NCBI RefSeq assembly: GCF_023195515.1
Contig: NZ_JALPKR020000002.1
Coordinates: 5,805,001 to 5,869,000 of the forward strand
Length of the DNA stretch: 64,000 nt
Reading direction: 5' to 3'
Source of the DNA: Variovorax sp. S12S4
GTDB lineage: Bacteria > Pseudomonadota > Gammaproteobacteria > Burkholderiales > Burkholderiaceae_C
Below the pieces are notes generated by a model that was given only the letters and a program-made list of their open reading frames with translations, had not been told where the DNA came from and did not search any database. Shown here piece by piece: positions 1 through 7,975 of the stretch. The position numbers and the translations under genes were made by a program. Numbering within the stretch: position 1 is the first letter of the stretch; every line of letters begins with the position of its first letter.

Positions 1-117
1 AACCAGGGCACGGACACGCTGGGCGGCGACCAGGACGTGGATGCGCTGGAGGCCTACATCAAGGCGAACAGCCCGTTGTCGCCGCCAGCGACCAACCGCA
101 TTACCGTGCTGCCCTGA
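1..117 (+). CDS. C-terminal fragment of a probable 5'-nucleotidase/metallophosphatase
   Basis: The window opens inside a reading frame whose last 38 codons end in TGA at 115-117. The fragment contains a Gly-Gly-Asp-Gln-Asp-x-Asp-Ala-Leu stretch followed by Tyr-Ile and a Ser-Pro-rich tail ending Arg-Ile-Thr-Val-Leu-Pro. This layout resembles the extreme C-terminus of periplasmic UshA-type 5'-nucleotidases/2',3'-cyclic phosphodiesterases, where a D-x-DALxxY segment precedes a Pro-rich end. Too little is present to see any catalytic residue, so the family call is tentative. It converges on the liv operon, with a terminator hairpin between. Confidence 0.5.
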   Translation, partial: NQGTDTLGGDQDVDALEAYIKANSPLSPPATNRITVLP

Positions 118-142
118 GCGGGCTTCCTGTCCCAGAAGCAAG

Positions 143-167
143 AAAGGCGGACAGGGTCCGCCTTTTT
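143..167 (+). terminator. Intrinsic terminator between convergent genes
   Basis: A perfect 10-bp stem (AAAGGCGGAC at 143-152 with GTCCGCCTTT at 156-165) closes a 3-nt loop and runs into a T tract. It lies 26 bp after the stop at 117 and just before the livM stop on the other strand, so it can serve the upstream plus-strand gene. The stem's flanking A's give a shorter T run for the minus strand. Confidence 0.85.
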
Positions 168-171
168 CGTT

Positions 172-1158
172 TCATCGCGCCTTGCCTTTTCGGCGGTCGA
201 TGAAGGCGATGACTTCGCCCATGATGCCCTTGCGGAACGCCAGCACGCAGATCACGAAGATCAGTCCGGTGACCATGGTCACCGATTCGCCTAGCGTGTT
301 GAACCAGTCGACGCCCGTGAGGCGCGCCATGAAGGTGCCGAAGTCGCCGACCTTGTTCTCCAACAGCACCACCACGGCCGAACCCACCAGCGGGCCCGAG
401 AGGGTGCCGAGGCCGCCTACCAGCGTCATCAGGATCACGTGGCCCGAGGCGGTCCAGTGCACGTCGCTGAGCGAAGCGAAGCCGAGCACCAGCGTTTTCA
501 GCGAGCCGGCCAGGCCCGACAGCGCGGCCGAGATCACGAAGGCCAGCAGCTTGAAGCGGTTGACGTCGTAGCCGAGCGAAATGGCGCGCGGCTCGTTTTC
601 CTTGATGCCCTTGAGCACCTGCCCGAAAGGCGAGTGCACGGTGCGCGCAATGAGCAGGAAGGCCGCGACCACGATGACCAGCGCGACGTAGTACATCGTC
701 AGGTCGTCGCGCAGATCGACAAGGCCGAAGAGCTTGCCGCGCGGCACGCTCTGCAGGCCGTCTTCGCCGCCGGTGAACTTGGCCTGCAGCGCGACGAAAT
801 ACATCATCTGCGCCAGCGCCAGCGTGATCATCGAGAAGTAGATGCCCTGGCGGCGAATGGCCAGCCAGCCGAACACCAGGCCCAGCAGCGCACCGGCGAG
901 CGTCCCCAGGATCAAGCCCAGCTCGGGCGTGAGATGCCAGACCTTGAGCGCCTGGCCCGTAAGGTAAGCCGAGCCGCCCAGAAATGCGGCATGGCCGAAA
1001 GACAGCATGCCGGTGTAGCCCAGCAGCAGGTTGAAGGCGCAGGCGAACAGTGCGAAGCACAGCACCTTCATCACGAACACGGGGTAGAAGCCGATGAAAG
1101 GTGCGGCAATGAGCGCCAGCAGCAGCACCCCGTAGACGACGAGCGATATTTTCTTCAT
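172..1158 (-). CDS. livM: Branched-chain amino acid ABC transporter permease, LivM type
   Basis: This 328-residue polytopic inner-membrane protein is the second permease of a high-affinity branched-chain amino acid (or related) uptake system. It begins with a hydrophobic MKKISLVVYG segment and contains the LivM hallmark region Asn-Leu-Leu-Leu-Gly-Tyr-Thr-Gly-Met-Leu-Ser-Phe-Gly-His-Ala-Ala-Phe near residue 45. About 8-10 membrane segments are apparent. The ATG at 1158 lies 5 bp after the livH stop; a longer in-frame extension upstream would run through livH and is rejected. It is the last gene of the operon. Substrate specificity cannot be read from the sequence. Confidence 0.93.
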   Translation of the reverse strand: MKKISLVVYGVLLLALIAAPFIGFYPVFVMKVLCFALFACAFNLLLGYTGMLSFGHAAFLGGSAYLTGQALKVWHLTPELGLILGTLAGALLGLVFGWLAIRRQGIYFSMITLALAQMMYFVALQAKFTGGEDGLQSVPRGKLFGLVDLRDDLTMYYVALVIVVAAFLLIARTVHSPFGQVLKGIKENEPRAISLGYDVNRFKLLAFVISAALSGLAGSLKTLVLGFASLSDVHWTASGHVILMTLVGGLGTLSGPLVGSAVVVLLENKVGDFGTFMARLTGVDWFNTLGESVTMVTGLIFVICVLAFRKGIMGEVIAFIDRRKGKAR

Positions 1159-1163
1159 GGACT

Positions 1164-2039
1164 TTACTTCTCGCTGCCGAAGAGGCCGGCCGGACGGATC
1201 AGCAGCACCACGACCATGATCACGAACACCACGGTGGCCGAGGCCTCCGGATAGAACACCTTGGTCAGCCCCTCTATGACGCCGAGCCCCAGGCCCGTGA
1301 GGATGGCCCCCATGATCGAGCCCATGCCGCCGATGACGACCACCGCGAACACGATGATGATGAGGTTCTGCCCCATCAGCGGCGAGATCTGGATCACCGG
1401 CGCGGCAAGCACGCCCGCGAATGCGGCCAGCGCCACGCCGAAGCCGTAGGTCAGCGTGACCATCAGCGGCACGTTGACGCCGAAGGCCTCGACCAGCCGC
1501 GGGTTCTCGGTGCCCGCGCGAAGGTAGGCGCCGAGCCGCGTCTTCTCGATGGCATACCAGGTGGCAAAGCACACCACCAGAGACGCCACCACCACCCAGG
1601 CGCGATAGTTGGGCAGGAACATGAAGCCCAGGTTGGTGCCGCCGCTCAGTGCCTCCGGCGTGTTGTAGGCCAGGCCCGAGACGCCGTACACCGAACGGAA
1701 GCCGCCTTCGATCAGCAGCGTGAGGCCCAGCGTGAGCAACAGGCCGTACAGGTGATCGAGCTTGTAGATCCAGCGCAGCAGCAGCCGCTCGATCAGCACG
1801 CCGAACAGGCCGACGATGAGCGGCGCCACCGCCAGCATGATCCAGTAGTTGACGTTGAAGTAGTTCATCGCCATCCACGACAGCACCGCCCCCATCATGA
1901 ACAGCGCGCCATGCGCGAAGTTGATGACGTTGAGCAGCCCGAAGATCACCGCCAGCCCCAGGCTCAGGATCGCGTAGAACGACCCGTTGACCAGCCCCAG
2001 AAGGAGCTGGCTCAACAGGGCAGGCATAGAGATGTTCAT
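1164..2039 (-). CDS. livH: Branched-chain amino acid ABC transporter permease, LivH type
   Basis: This 291-residue membrane permease pairs with LivM to form the translocation channel. The N-terminal region has the conserved LivH pattern Leu-Gly-Leu-Ala-Val-Ile-Phe-Gly-Leu-Leu-Asn-Val-Ile-Asn-Phe-Ala-His-Gly at about residues 26-43. A central stretch near residue 200 carries the EAA-like cytoplasmic loop through which such permeases contact the ATPases. Length matches the family. It is separated from the upstream binding-protein gene by 143 bp holding a GC-rich repeat, and from livM by 5 bp. Confidence 0.94.
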   Translation of the reverse strand: MNISMPALLSQLLLGLVNGSFYAILSLGLAVIFGLLNVINFAHGALFMMGAVLSWMAMNYFNVNYWIMLAVAPLIVGLFGVLIERLLLRWIYKLDHLYGLLLTLGLTLLIEGGFRSVYGVSGLAYNTPEALSGGTNLGFMFLPNYRAWVVVASLVVCFATWYAIEKTRLGAYLRAGTENPRLVEAFGVNVPLMVTLTYGFGVALAAFAGVLAAPVIQISPLMGQNLIIIVFAVVVIGGMGSIMGAILTGLGLGVIEGLTKVFYPEASATVVFVIMVVVLLIRPAGLFGSEK

Positions 2040-2078
2040 CGTTTCGACGAGGTTCAGAAAAATAGCAATGACTTCACG

Positions 2079-2177
2079 TGGGGGCCGCCGCGCACGGCCG
2101 CCCGAAGCGGCCGGACCGCCCCCCGGTCAGGGGGGTTGGCGCAGCGACACGCAGTGCGCGAAGACTGGGGGGCGAGC
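2079..2177. repeat. GC-rich intergenic repeat inside the liv operon
   Basis: Between the binding-protein stop and the livH start lies a block containing a CCCCC...GGGGG hairpin (2120-2135) followed by a segment reading TTGGCGCAGCGACACGCAG and ending GGGGGGCGAGC. From memory, such blocks are dispersed between genes in Variovorax and relatives; only one copy is present here, so that part is recall and not shown by this window. It could act as an intercistronic stabiliser or partial terminator that lowers permease expression relative to the binding protein. Confidence 0.5.
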
Positions 2178-2182
2178 AACAT

Positions 2183-3379
2183 TTACTTCCAGAGCGCGCA
2201 GGTGCTTTCTTCCTTGGTCGTGTAGACCTGGTCGCCCGGCACCTTCTTGACGATCTTCAGCAGGTCCCAGGGGCCCTTGGATTCCGAAGGCTTCTTGACC
2301 TCGGCCAGCAGCATGTCGTGCACCATGCGGCCGTCGGGGCGAATCACGCCCTTCGCGTAGAAGTCGTTGATCGGCGTCTTCTTGAGGTGCGCCATCACCT
2401 TGTCGGCATCGGTGCTCTTCACGGCTTCCACGGCCTTGAGGTAGGCCATGGTGGCCGAGTAGTCGGCGGCCTGGATGTCGGTCGGCTTGTTCTTGGTCTT
2501 GGCTTCGTAGCGGGCGGCCCACTTGCGCGACTCGTCGTCGGCGTCCCAGTACCAGCTGGTGGTGTGCAGCAGGCCCTGCGTGGCCGGCAGGCCCAGGCTC
2601 TTCACGTCGGTAAGGAACACCAGCAGGCCCGCGACCTTCATCGACTTGTCGATGCCGAATTCCTTCGAGGCCTTCATCGAGTTGATGAAGTCGCCGCCGG
2701 CGTTGGCCAGGCCGAGCACCTGGGCCTTGGAGTTCTGGGCCTGCAGCAGGAACGACGAGAAGTCGGACGCGTTGAGCGGCGCACGCACCGTGCCCACCAC
2801 CGAGCCGCCCTTGGCCTTGACGACCTTGGCGGTGTCGGCCTCGAGCGCGTGGCCGAAGGCGTAGTCGGCCGTCAGGAAGAACCAGCTCTTGCCGCCCGTG
2901 TCGACCACGGCGCCGCCGGTGCTCTTGGCCAGCGCGACGGTGTCGTAGGCGTAGTGCACGGTGTAGGGGCTGCACTGCGCGTTGGTGAGTGCCGAGGTGG
3001 CCGCGCCGTTGGTGAAGAACACGCGCTTCTTTTCTTGCGCGACCTTGGCGGTGGCCAGCGCCACGCCCGAATTGGTGCCCGCGAAAATCATCGTGGCGCC
3101 GGCGGTGTCGATCCACTCGCGGGCCTTGGAGGCGGCGATATCGGGCTTGTTCTGGTGGTCGACGCTCAGCACTTCCACCGGCTGGCCGAGCACCTTGCCA
3201 CCCATGTCGTCGATGGCCATCTGGATGGCGGTTGCGCCGCCCTTGCCTTCCAGGTCGGCATACAGGCCCGAGAGGTCGCTGATGTAGCCGATGACGACCT
3301 TCTCTTGCGCCTGCACGGCATGGCTCGCAAGACCCGCGGCTCCGAGCATGAGAGCAATGATTTTGAGCTTGGTTTGCAT
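2183..3379 (-). CDS. Periplasmic substrate-binding protein of the Liv-type ABC transporter
   Basis: This 398-residue type I periplasmic binding protein captures the substrate for LivHM. It has a classical signal peptide (MQTKLKIIALMLGAAGLASH, cleavage probably after Ala-Val-Gln-Ala) and then Val-Val-Ile-Gly-Tyr-Ile-Ser-Asp-Leu-Ser-Gly, the usual first strand of the LivJ fold. The ATG at 3379 is chosen because GGAG sits at proper spacing and the signal peptide starts there; the frame extends ten codons further without a ribosome site. The gene lies 57 bp after livF. The ligand is unknown: amino acids, amides, urea or aromatic acids are all known for the family. Confidence 0.9.
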   Translation of the reverse strand: MQTKLKIIALMLGAAGLASHAVQAQEKVVIGYISDLSGLYADLEGKGGATAIQMAIDDMGGKVLGQPVEVLSVDHQNKPDIAASKAREWIDTAGATMIFAGTNSGVALATAKVAQEKKRVFFTNGAATSALTNAQCSPYTVHYAYDTVALAKSTGGAVVDTGGKSWFFLTADYAFGHALEADTAKVVKAKGGSVVGTVRAPLNASDFSSFLLQAQNSKAQVLGLANAGGDFINSMKASKEFGIDKSMKVAGLLVFLTDVKSLGLPATQGLLHTTSWYWDADDESRKWAARYEAKTKNKPTDIQAADYSATMAYLKAVEAVKSTDADKVMAHLKKTPINDFYAKGVIRPDGRMVHDMLLAEVKKPSESKGPWDLLKIVKKVPGDQVYTTKEESTCALWK

Positions 3380-3436
3380 GGTGTCTCCTGGATGATTTGA
3401 GAGAGTCAACGGAAAAAACGATTGGCGAGTGCTCGG

Positions 3437-4144
3437 CTACACGCCCAGCAGCTCGCTGAGCACGGGCATCTTGGCGTCGAGCTCCTTGGCGCCGAAAGCC
3501 TCGACCATGCGGCCGTGCTCCATTACGTAGAAGCGGTCGGCCAGCGGCGCGGCAAAACGGAAGTTCTGCTCCACCATCACGATGGTGTAGCCCTTGCCGC
3601 GCAGGGTGTGGATCATTCGCGCAAGGGCCTGCACGATCACCGGCGCCAGGCCTTCGGAAATCTCGTCGAGCAGCAGCAGCTTGGCGCCGGTGCGCAGGAT
3701 GCGCGCCACAGCGAGCATCTGCTGCTCGCCGCCCGAAAGCCGCGTGCCCGGGCTGTTGCGGCGCTCGGCCAGGTTGGGAAACATCTCGTAGATCTCGGCC
3801 ACAGACATGCCCTGCCCGGCACCCTTGAGCGCCGGCGGCAACAGCAGGTTTTCTTCGGCCGAAAGACTCGCGAAGATGCCGCGCTCTTCGGGGCAATAGC
3901 CGATGCCCAGGTGCGCGATGCGGTGCGTGGCCATGCCGATGGTCTGCACGCCGTTCACCTCGATGCTGCCCTTGCGGGAGCCGGTCAGGCCCATGATGGC
4001 GCGCAGCGTGCTGGTGCGCCCTGCACCGTTGCGCCCCAGCAGCGTGACCACCTCGCCGGGCTGCACCACCATGTTGACGCCGTGCAGCACGTGCGATTCG
4101 CCGTACCAGGCGTGGAGGTCCTTGATTTCAAGCGCGGCGGTCAT
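3437..4144 (-). CDS. livF: Branched-chain amino acid ABC transporter ATPase, LivF type
   Basis: This 235-residue nucleotide-binding subunit partners LivG at the membrane. It has a Walker A region reading GRNGAGRTS at residues 37-45, a signature LSGGEQQ, a Walker B LLLLDEISEGLAP and a switch-region histidine-equivalent glutamine in MVEQN. The Walker A lysine is replaced by arginine at residue 43, which is unusual for an ATPase, although I recall such variants in some LivF-like proteins. The start overlaps nothing and sits 1 bp after the livG stop, so the two ATPases are translationally linked. Confidence 0.93.
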   Translation of the reverse strand: MTAALEIKDLHAWYGESHVLHGVNMVVQPGEVVTLLGRNGAGRTSTLRAIMGLTGSRKGSIEVNGVQTIGMATHRIAHLGIGYCPEERGIFASLSAEENLLLPPALKGAGQGMSVAEIYEMFPNLAERRNSPGTRLSGGEQQMLAVARILRTGAKLLLLDEISEGLAPVIVQALARMIHTLRGKGYTIVMVEQNFRFAAPLADRFYVMEHGRMVEAFGAKELDAKMPVLSELLGV

Positions 4145-4145
4145 G

Positions 4146-4916
4146 TCAATGAGCCCCTTGCAGCTGTCCTTCGGTGGTGCCCATGTAGGCCTCCATCACC
4201 TGCGGATTCTTCGAGACTTCCGCGTACGGGCCTTCGGCCAGAACCGCGCCGCGCTGAAGCACGGTGATGGTGTCTGCAATGGTGGAGACCACGCTCATGT
4301 TGTGCTCGACCATGAGGATGGTGCGGCCGGCCGACACGCGCTTGATGAGTTCGGCCACGCGGTGCACGTCTTCATGGCCCATGCCCTGCGTGGGTTCGTC
4401 GAGCAGCATCAGCTCAGGGTCCATGGCCAGCGTGGTGGCAATTTCGAGCGCGCGCTTGTGGCCGTAAGGCAGGTTCACGGTCAGCTCGTCCGCCTGGTCC
4501 GCGAGGCCGACTTCGGCCAGCAGTTCGCGGGCGCGCGCGTCGAGCGGCGTGAGCGTCTTTTCGCTCTTCCAGAAATGGTACGAAGTGCCGAGCGCGCGCT
4601 GCAGGCCGAGGCGCACGTTCTCCAGCAGCGTGAGGTGCGGAAACACCGCCGAGATCTGGAACGAGCGGATGATGCCGCGCCGGGCAATTTGCGCGGGCTG
4701 CTCGCCCGTGATGTCTTGCCCGTTGAAAAGAATCGTGCCGCTGGTCGGCTCGAGAAACTTGGTGAGCAGGTTGAAGCAGGTGGTCTTGCCGGCCCCATTG
4801 GGACCGATGAGCGCATGAATGGAGCCGCGCACCACCGACAGGTTGACCTTGCTGACCGCGGTGAACCCTTTGAATTCCTTGGTGAGCTGGCGTGTTTCCA
4901 GAATGACGTCGCTCAT
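4146..4916 (-). CDS. livG: Branched-chain amino acid ABC transporter ATPase, LivG type
   Basis: This 256-residue ATPase is the first gene of the operon. It shows an intact Walker A (GPNGAGKTT, about residues 38-46), a Q-loop region with RSFQIS, a Walker B MLLDEPTQGMG and the switch histidine in MVEHN. The signature is LPYGHKRALEIA instead of the textbook LSGGQ, a form common in LivG proteins. With the normal lysine here and the altered one in LivF, hydrolysis may be asymmetric between the two ATPases. The promoter must lie in the 233-bp divergent gap 4917-5149; no convincing -35/-10 pair was found there. Confidence 0.94.
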   Translation of the reverse strand: MSDVILETRQLTKEFKGFTAVSKVNLSVVRGSIHALIGPNGAGKTTCFNLLTKFLEPTSGTILFNGQDITGEQPAQIARRGIIRSFQISAVFPHLTLLENVRLGLQRALGTSYHFWKSEKTLTPLDARARELLAEVGLADQADELTVNLPYGHKRALEIATTLAMDPELMLLDEPTQGMGHEDVHRVAELIKRVSAGRTILMVEHNMSVVSTIADTITVLQRGAVLAEGPYAEVSKNPQVMEAYMGTTEGQLQGAH

Positions 4917-5149
4917 CTCGCGAAGTCGCCCGGGTTCAGGAAAGATATGTCGGTCATGCGGTCCATCTCATGCGCCACTACCGAGCGCGGCCTGATTGTT
5001 GGTGGGCGCCTCGCACTTGCATACTGGGGCAAATGCCTATGCTGCAGTGCAACCTGCCCGCGCCGGCGGTTCCGGCATCGGGCGACTGTCGTCACAATGA
5101 CAATGACCTATCGGTTCGAACCCTTACTCGTGTACCTCCCGTTCCTCCC

Positions 5150-6349
5150 ATGCAGAACTTCCGCTCACCCGACTTTCTTGCTGACCACATCCTGAACACG
5201 CTGGCGTTCTATGCGCCGGTCAGCCGCGACCCGTCAGGCGGCTTCTTTCATTTCTTCAAGGACGACGGCGCGGTATACGACCGGCGCACGCGGCACCTGG
5301 TAAGCAGCACACGCTTCGTCTTCAACCACGCCATGGCGTACCGGCGCTTCGGCAAGGCGCAGGATCTGGAGGCCGCACGCCACGGCCTTGCGTTCGTGCA
5401 GCATGCGCATGCACAGCCGGGAGGCGGCTATGCATGGCAGATCGACTGGCACGATACGCGCGCAACCGTGCAAGACAGCACGCACCACTGCTACGGCCTG
5501 GCCTTTGTGCTGCTTGCACATGCGCACGCGCTGATGGCGGGCATCGGCGAAGCACGCGCGGGGCTCGAGCAAACCTGGCAGCTGATGGAACAGCGTTTCT
5601 GGGAGCCGCACCATGCGCTGTATGCCGACGAGGCCACTCCTGATTGGCAGGTGGGGCCCTATCGGGGCCAGAACGCCAACATGCACGCCTGCGAGGCGAT
5701 GCTTGCCGCATACGACGCCACGCAGGAGGCGCGCTATCTCGATCGCGCGCTGGCGCTTGCGGAATCGGTAACGGGCAAGCTTGCCGCGCTGGCCGGCGGG
5801 CTCGTGTGGGAGCACTACCGCGAAGACTGGTCGATCGACTGGGACTACAACCGCGGCGACAAGACCAACATCTTCCGGCCCTGGGGTTTTCAGACGGGCC
5901 ATCTCACCGAGTGGACCAAGCTGCTGCTGCAGCTCGAGCGCGCGCTTGTTGCGGCGGGCCGTGAAGCGGACTGGATCGTGCCACGTGCCAGGCATTTCTT
6001 CGACACCGCCATGCAACGGGGGTGGGACGCGGAGCATGGCGGCCTCGTCTACGGGTTCGGCCCCGACGGCGAGGTGTGCGACGGCGACAAGTACTTCTGG
6101 GTGCAGGCCGAAAGCTTCGCCGCCGCGGCGCTGCTGGCCGTGCGCACCGGCGACGAGGGCTACTGGAGCTGGTACGACCGCATCTGGGCCTACAGCTGGG
6201 AGCACTTTGTCGACCACCGGTACGGGGCGTGGTACCGCATTCTCACGCCGGACAACCGCAAGATCAGCGACGAGAAGAGCCCCGCCGGCAAGACCGACTA
6301 TCACACCATGGGTGCGTGCTACGACGTGCTGCGCGCGCTGGGTGCGTGA
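5150..6349 (+). CDS. AGE-family sugar epimerase/isomerase
   Basis: This 399-residue protein belongs to the N-acylglucosamine 2-epimerase superfamily (alpha/alpha six-barrel), which also includes mannose isomerases, cellobiose 2-epimerases and the sulfoquinovose isomerase YihS. Visible family residues are His-His-Cys-Tyr near 130, the AxMHxxEA helix near 190, TGHxxEW near 255 (position of the first catalytic histidine in YihS) and DYHTMGACYD near the C-terminus (second catalytic histidine). The ATG at 5150 starts at the family's usual N-terminus; 60 further upstream codons in frame have no similarity. It is monocistronic and divergent from livG. The exact sugar is not determinable. Confidence 0.85.
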   Translation: MQNFRSPDFLADHILNTLAFYAPVSRDPSGGFFHFFKDDGAVYDRRTRHLVSSTRFVFNHAMAYRRFGKAQDLEAARHGLAFVQHAHAQPGGGYAWQIDWHDTRATVQDSTHHCYGLAFVLLAHAHALMAGIGEARAGLEQTWQLMEQRFWEPHHALYADEATPDWQVGPYRGQNANMHACEAMLAAYDATQEARYLDRALALAESVTGKLAALAGGLVWEHYREDWSIDWDYNRGDKTNIFRPWGFQTGHLTEWTKLLLQLERALVAAGREADWIVPRARHFFDTAMQRGWDAEHGGLVYGFGPDGEVCDGDKYFWVQAESFAAAALLAVRTGDEGYWSWYDRIWAYSWEHFVDHRYGAWYRILTPDNRKISDEKSPAGKTDYHTMGACYDVLRALGA

Positions 6350-6382
6350 CCAGCGCGCCCCTTCGCGACTTTGCCTGAAGGC

Positions 6383-7948
6383 CTAGTGCGCGCCTGCCGC
6401 GGCATCGCCGCCCGCACCGCCCTTTTGTGGCCGTGCCAGCCACACCAGCGGGATCAGCAGCAGGAACAAAATGGCCGACGCATAGAAGATGTCGTTCGCA
6501 GCCAGCATGAACGACTGCTGGTCGACCAGCCGGTTGATCTGGCCCAGCACCTGCTCGCCGCTCAAGCCGCTGCTTGCCAGGCCGTTCATCGCGCTCGTCG
6601 CCGCGCCGTTGCCCAGGTTCACCGATTCGGCCAGTTGCGAGTGATGCAGTGCCGCGCGGTTCTCCCACAGCGTGGTGGTGATCGAAGTGCCCATGGCGCC
6701 CGCGGTAATGCGCAGGAAGTTCGACAACCCCGATGCCGCCGGAATGCGGTCGGGCGTGAGGCCCGAGAGCGTAATGGTCACCAGCGGAATGAAGAAGAAC
6801 GCCATCGCAATGCCCTGGATGATCGTCGGGATGATGATCGTCACGAAGTCGGCCTGCGTGTTGAAGTTCGACCGCATCCACAACACCAGCGCAAACACCA
6901 GGAACGAGAAGGTCGCGTAGCGGCGCGGATCGATCTTGGACACCGTGAGCCCCACCACCGGCGAGAAGAAGATGGCCAATAGCCCCACGGGCGCCATGAT
7001 CATGCCGGCCTGCGTGGCGGTGTAGCCCATCCACTGCTGCAGCCACAACGGCAGCAGCACCACGTTGCCGAAGAACAAGCCGTAGGCCACGGCGGTTGCC
7101 ACCGCGCCCGACCAGAAGTTGCGCCGCTTGAACAGCGACAGGTCGACCACCGGGTGCTTGTCGGTGAGCTCCCAGATCAGGAAGAACGCGAAGCCGACCA
7201 CGGCCACGACCGCCATCGTGATGATCTCGGGCGAATGGAACCAGTCGAGCTCCTTGCCCTTGTCGAGCATGAGCTGCATCGCGCCGACCCACAGCACCAG
7301 CAGCGCGAGGCCGATGGCGTCGATGGGCACCTTGCGCGTGGTGCTTTCACGGTCGCGGTAAAGCGCCCAGGTGATGGCCGCCGCAACAATGCCAACGGGA
7401 ATGTTGATGTAGAAGATCCACGGCCACGAGATGTTGTCGGTGATCCAGCCGCCAAGGAGCGGCCCCATCACAGGCGCCACCAGCGTGGTCATCGACCACA
7501 TGGCCATGGCCAGGCCGGCCTTGGCGCGCGGATAGCTCGACAGCAGCAGCGTCTGCGACAGCGGGATCATCGGGCCCGCGACGAAACCCTGCAGCGCGCG
7601 GAACGCGATCAGCATGGTCATGTTGGGCGCCAACCCGCAGAGCAGCGAGCTGATCATGAAGAGGATCACGCTCGCCATGAACAGGCGCACCTGGCCGAAG
7701 CGCTGGGTCATGAAACCCGTGAGCGGCACCGCAATGGCGTTGGCCACAGCGAAGCTTGTGATGACCCAGGTGCCCTGGGTGGTGCTCACCCCCAGGTCGC
7801 CCGAGATGGCCGGCAGCGACACGTTCGCGATCGACGAATCGAGCACGTTCATGAACGTTGCCGCAGAGAGCGCGATGGTGCCCCACACGCGGGCGGAGCC
7901 CTCGAGCGGCGGCGGCGCTACGTAAGCGGGAGCGGCAGCAGTGGCCAT
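6383..7948 (-). CDS. emrB: DHA2-family MFS multidrug efflux transporter, EmrB type
   Basis: This 521-residue, 14-helix major facilitator exports hydrophobic toxic compounds by proton antiport. The N-terminal helix has the EmrB/QacA pattern FMNVLDSSIANVSLPAISGDL (about residues 32-52), followed by TWVITSFAVANAIAVPLTG. Motif A-like GFMTQRFGQVRLF follows helix 2. It is the last gene of the marR-OMF-emrA-emrB operon, 27 bp after emrA, so a full tripartite pump is encoded in one transcript. Natural substrates are unknown. Confidence 0.92.
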   Translation of the reverse strand: MATAAAPAYVAPPPLEGSARVWGTIALSAATFMNVLDSSIANVSLPAISGDLGVSTTQGTWVITSFAVANAIAVPLTGFMTQRFGQVRLFMASVILFMISSLLCGLAPNMTMLIAFRALQGFVAGPMIPLSQTLLLSSYPRAKAGLAMAMWSMTTLVAPVMGPLLGGWITDNISWPWIFYINIPVGIVAAAITWALYRDRESTTRKVPIDAIGLALLVLWVGAMQLMLDKGKELDWFHSPEIITMAVVAVVGFAFFLIWELTDKHPVVDLSLFKRRNFWSGAVATAVAYGLFFGNVVLLPLWLQQWMGYTATQAGMIMAPVGLLAIFFSPVVGLTVSKIDPRRYATFSFLVFALVLWMRSNFNTQADFVTIIIPTIIQGIAMAFFFIPLVTITLSGLTPDRIPAASGLSNFLRITAGAMGTSITTTLWENRAALHHSQLAESVNLGNGAATSAMNGLASSGLSGEQVLGQINRLVDQQSFMLAANDIFYASAILFLLLIPLVWLARPQKGGAGGDAAAGAH

Positions 7949-7975
7949 TGGCTTTGCCTTGAAGACCGGCGCCGA

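Noticed and set aside
3422..4267. Plus-strand frames opposite livF/livG
   Set aside because: Shadows of conserved ATPase genes with no independent support.
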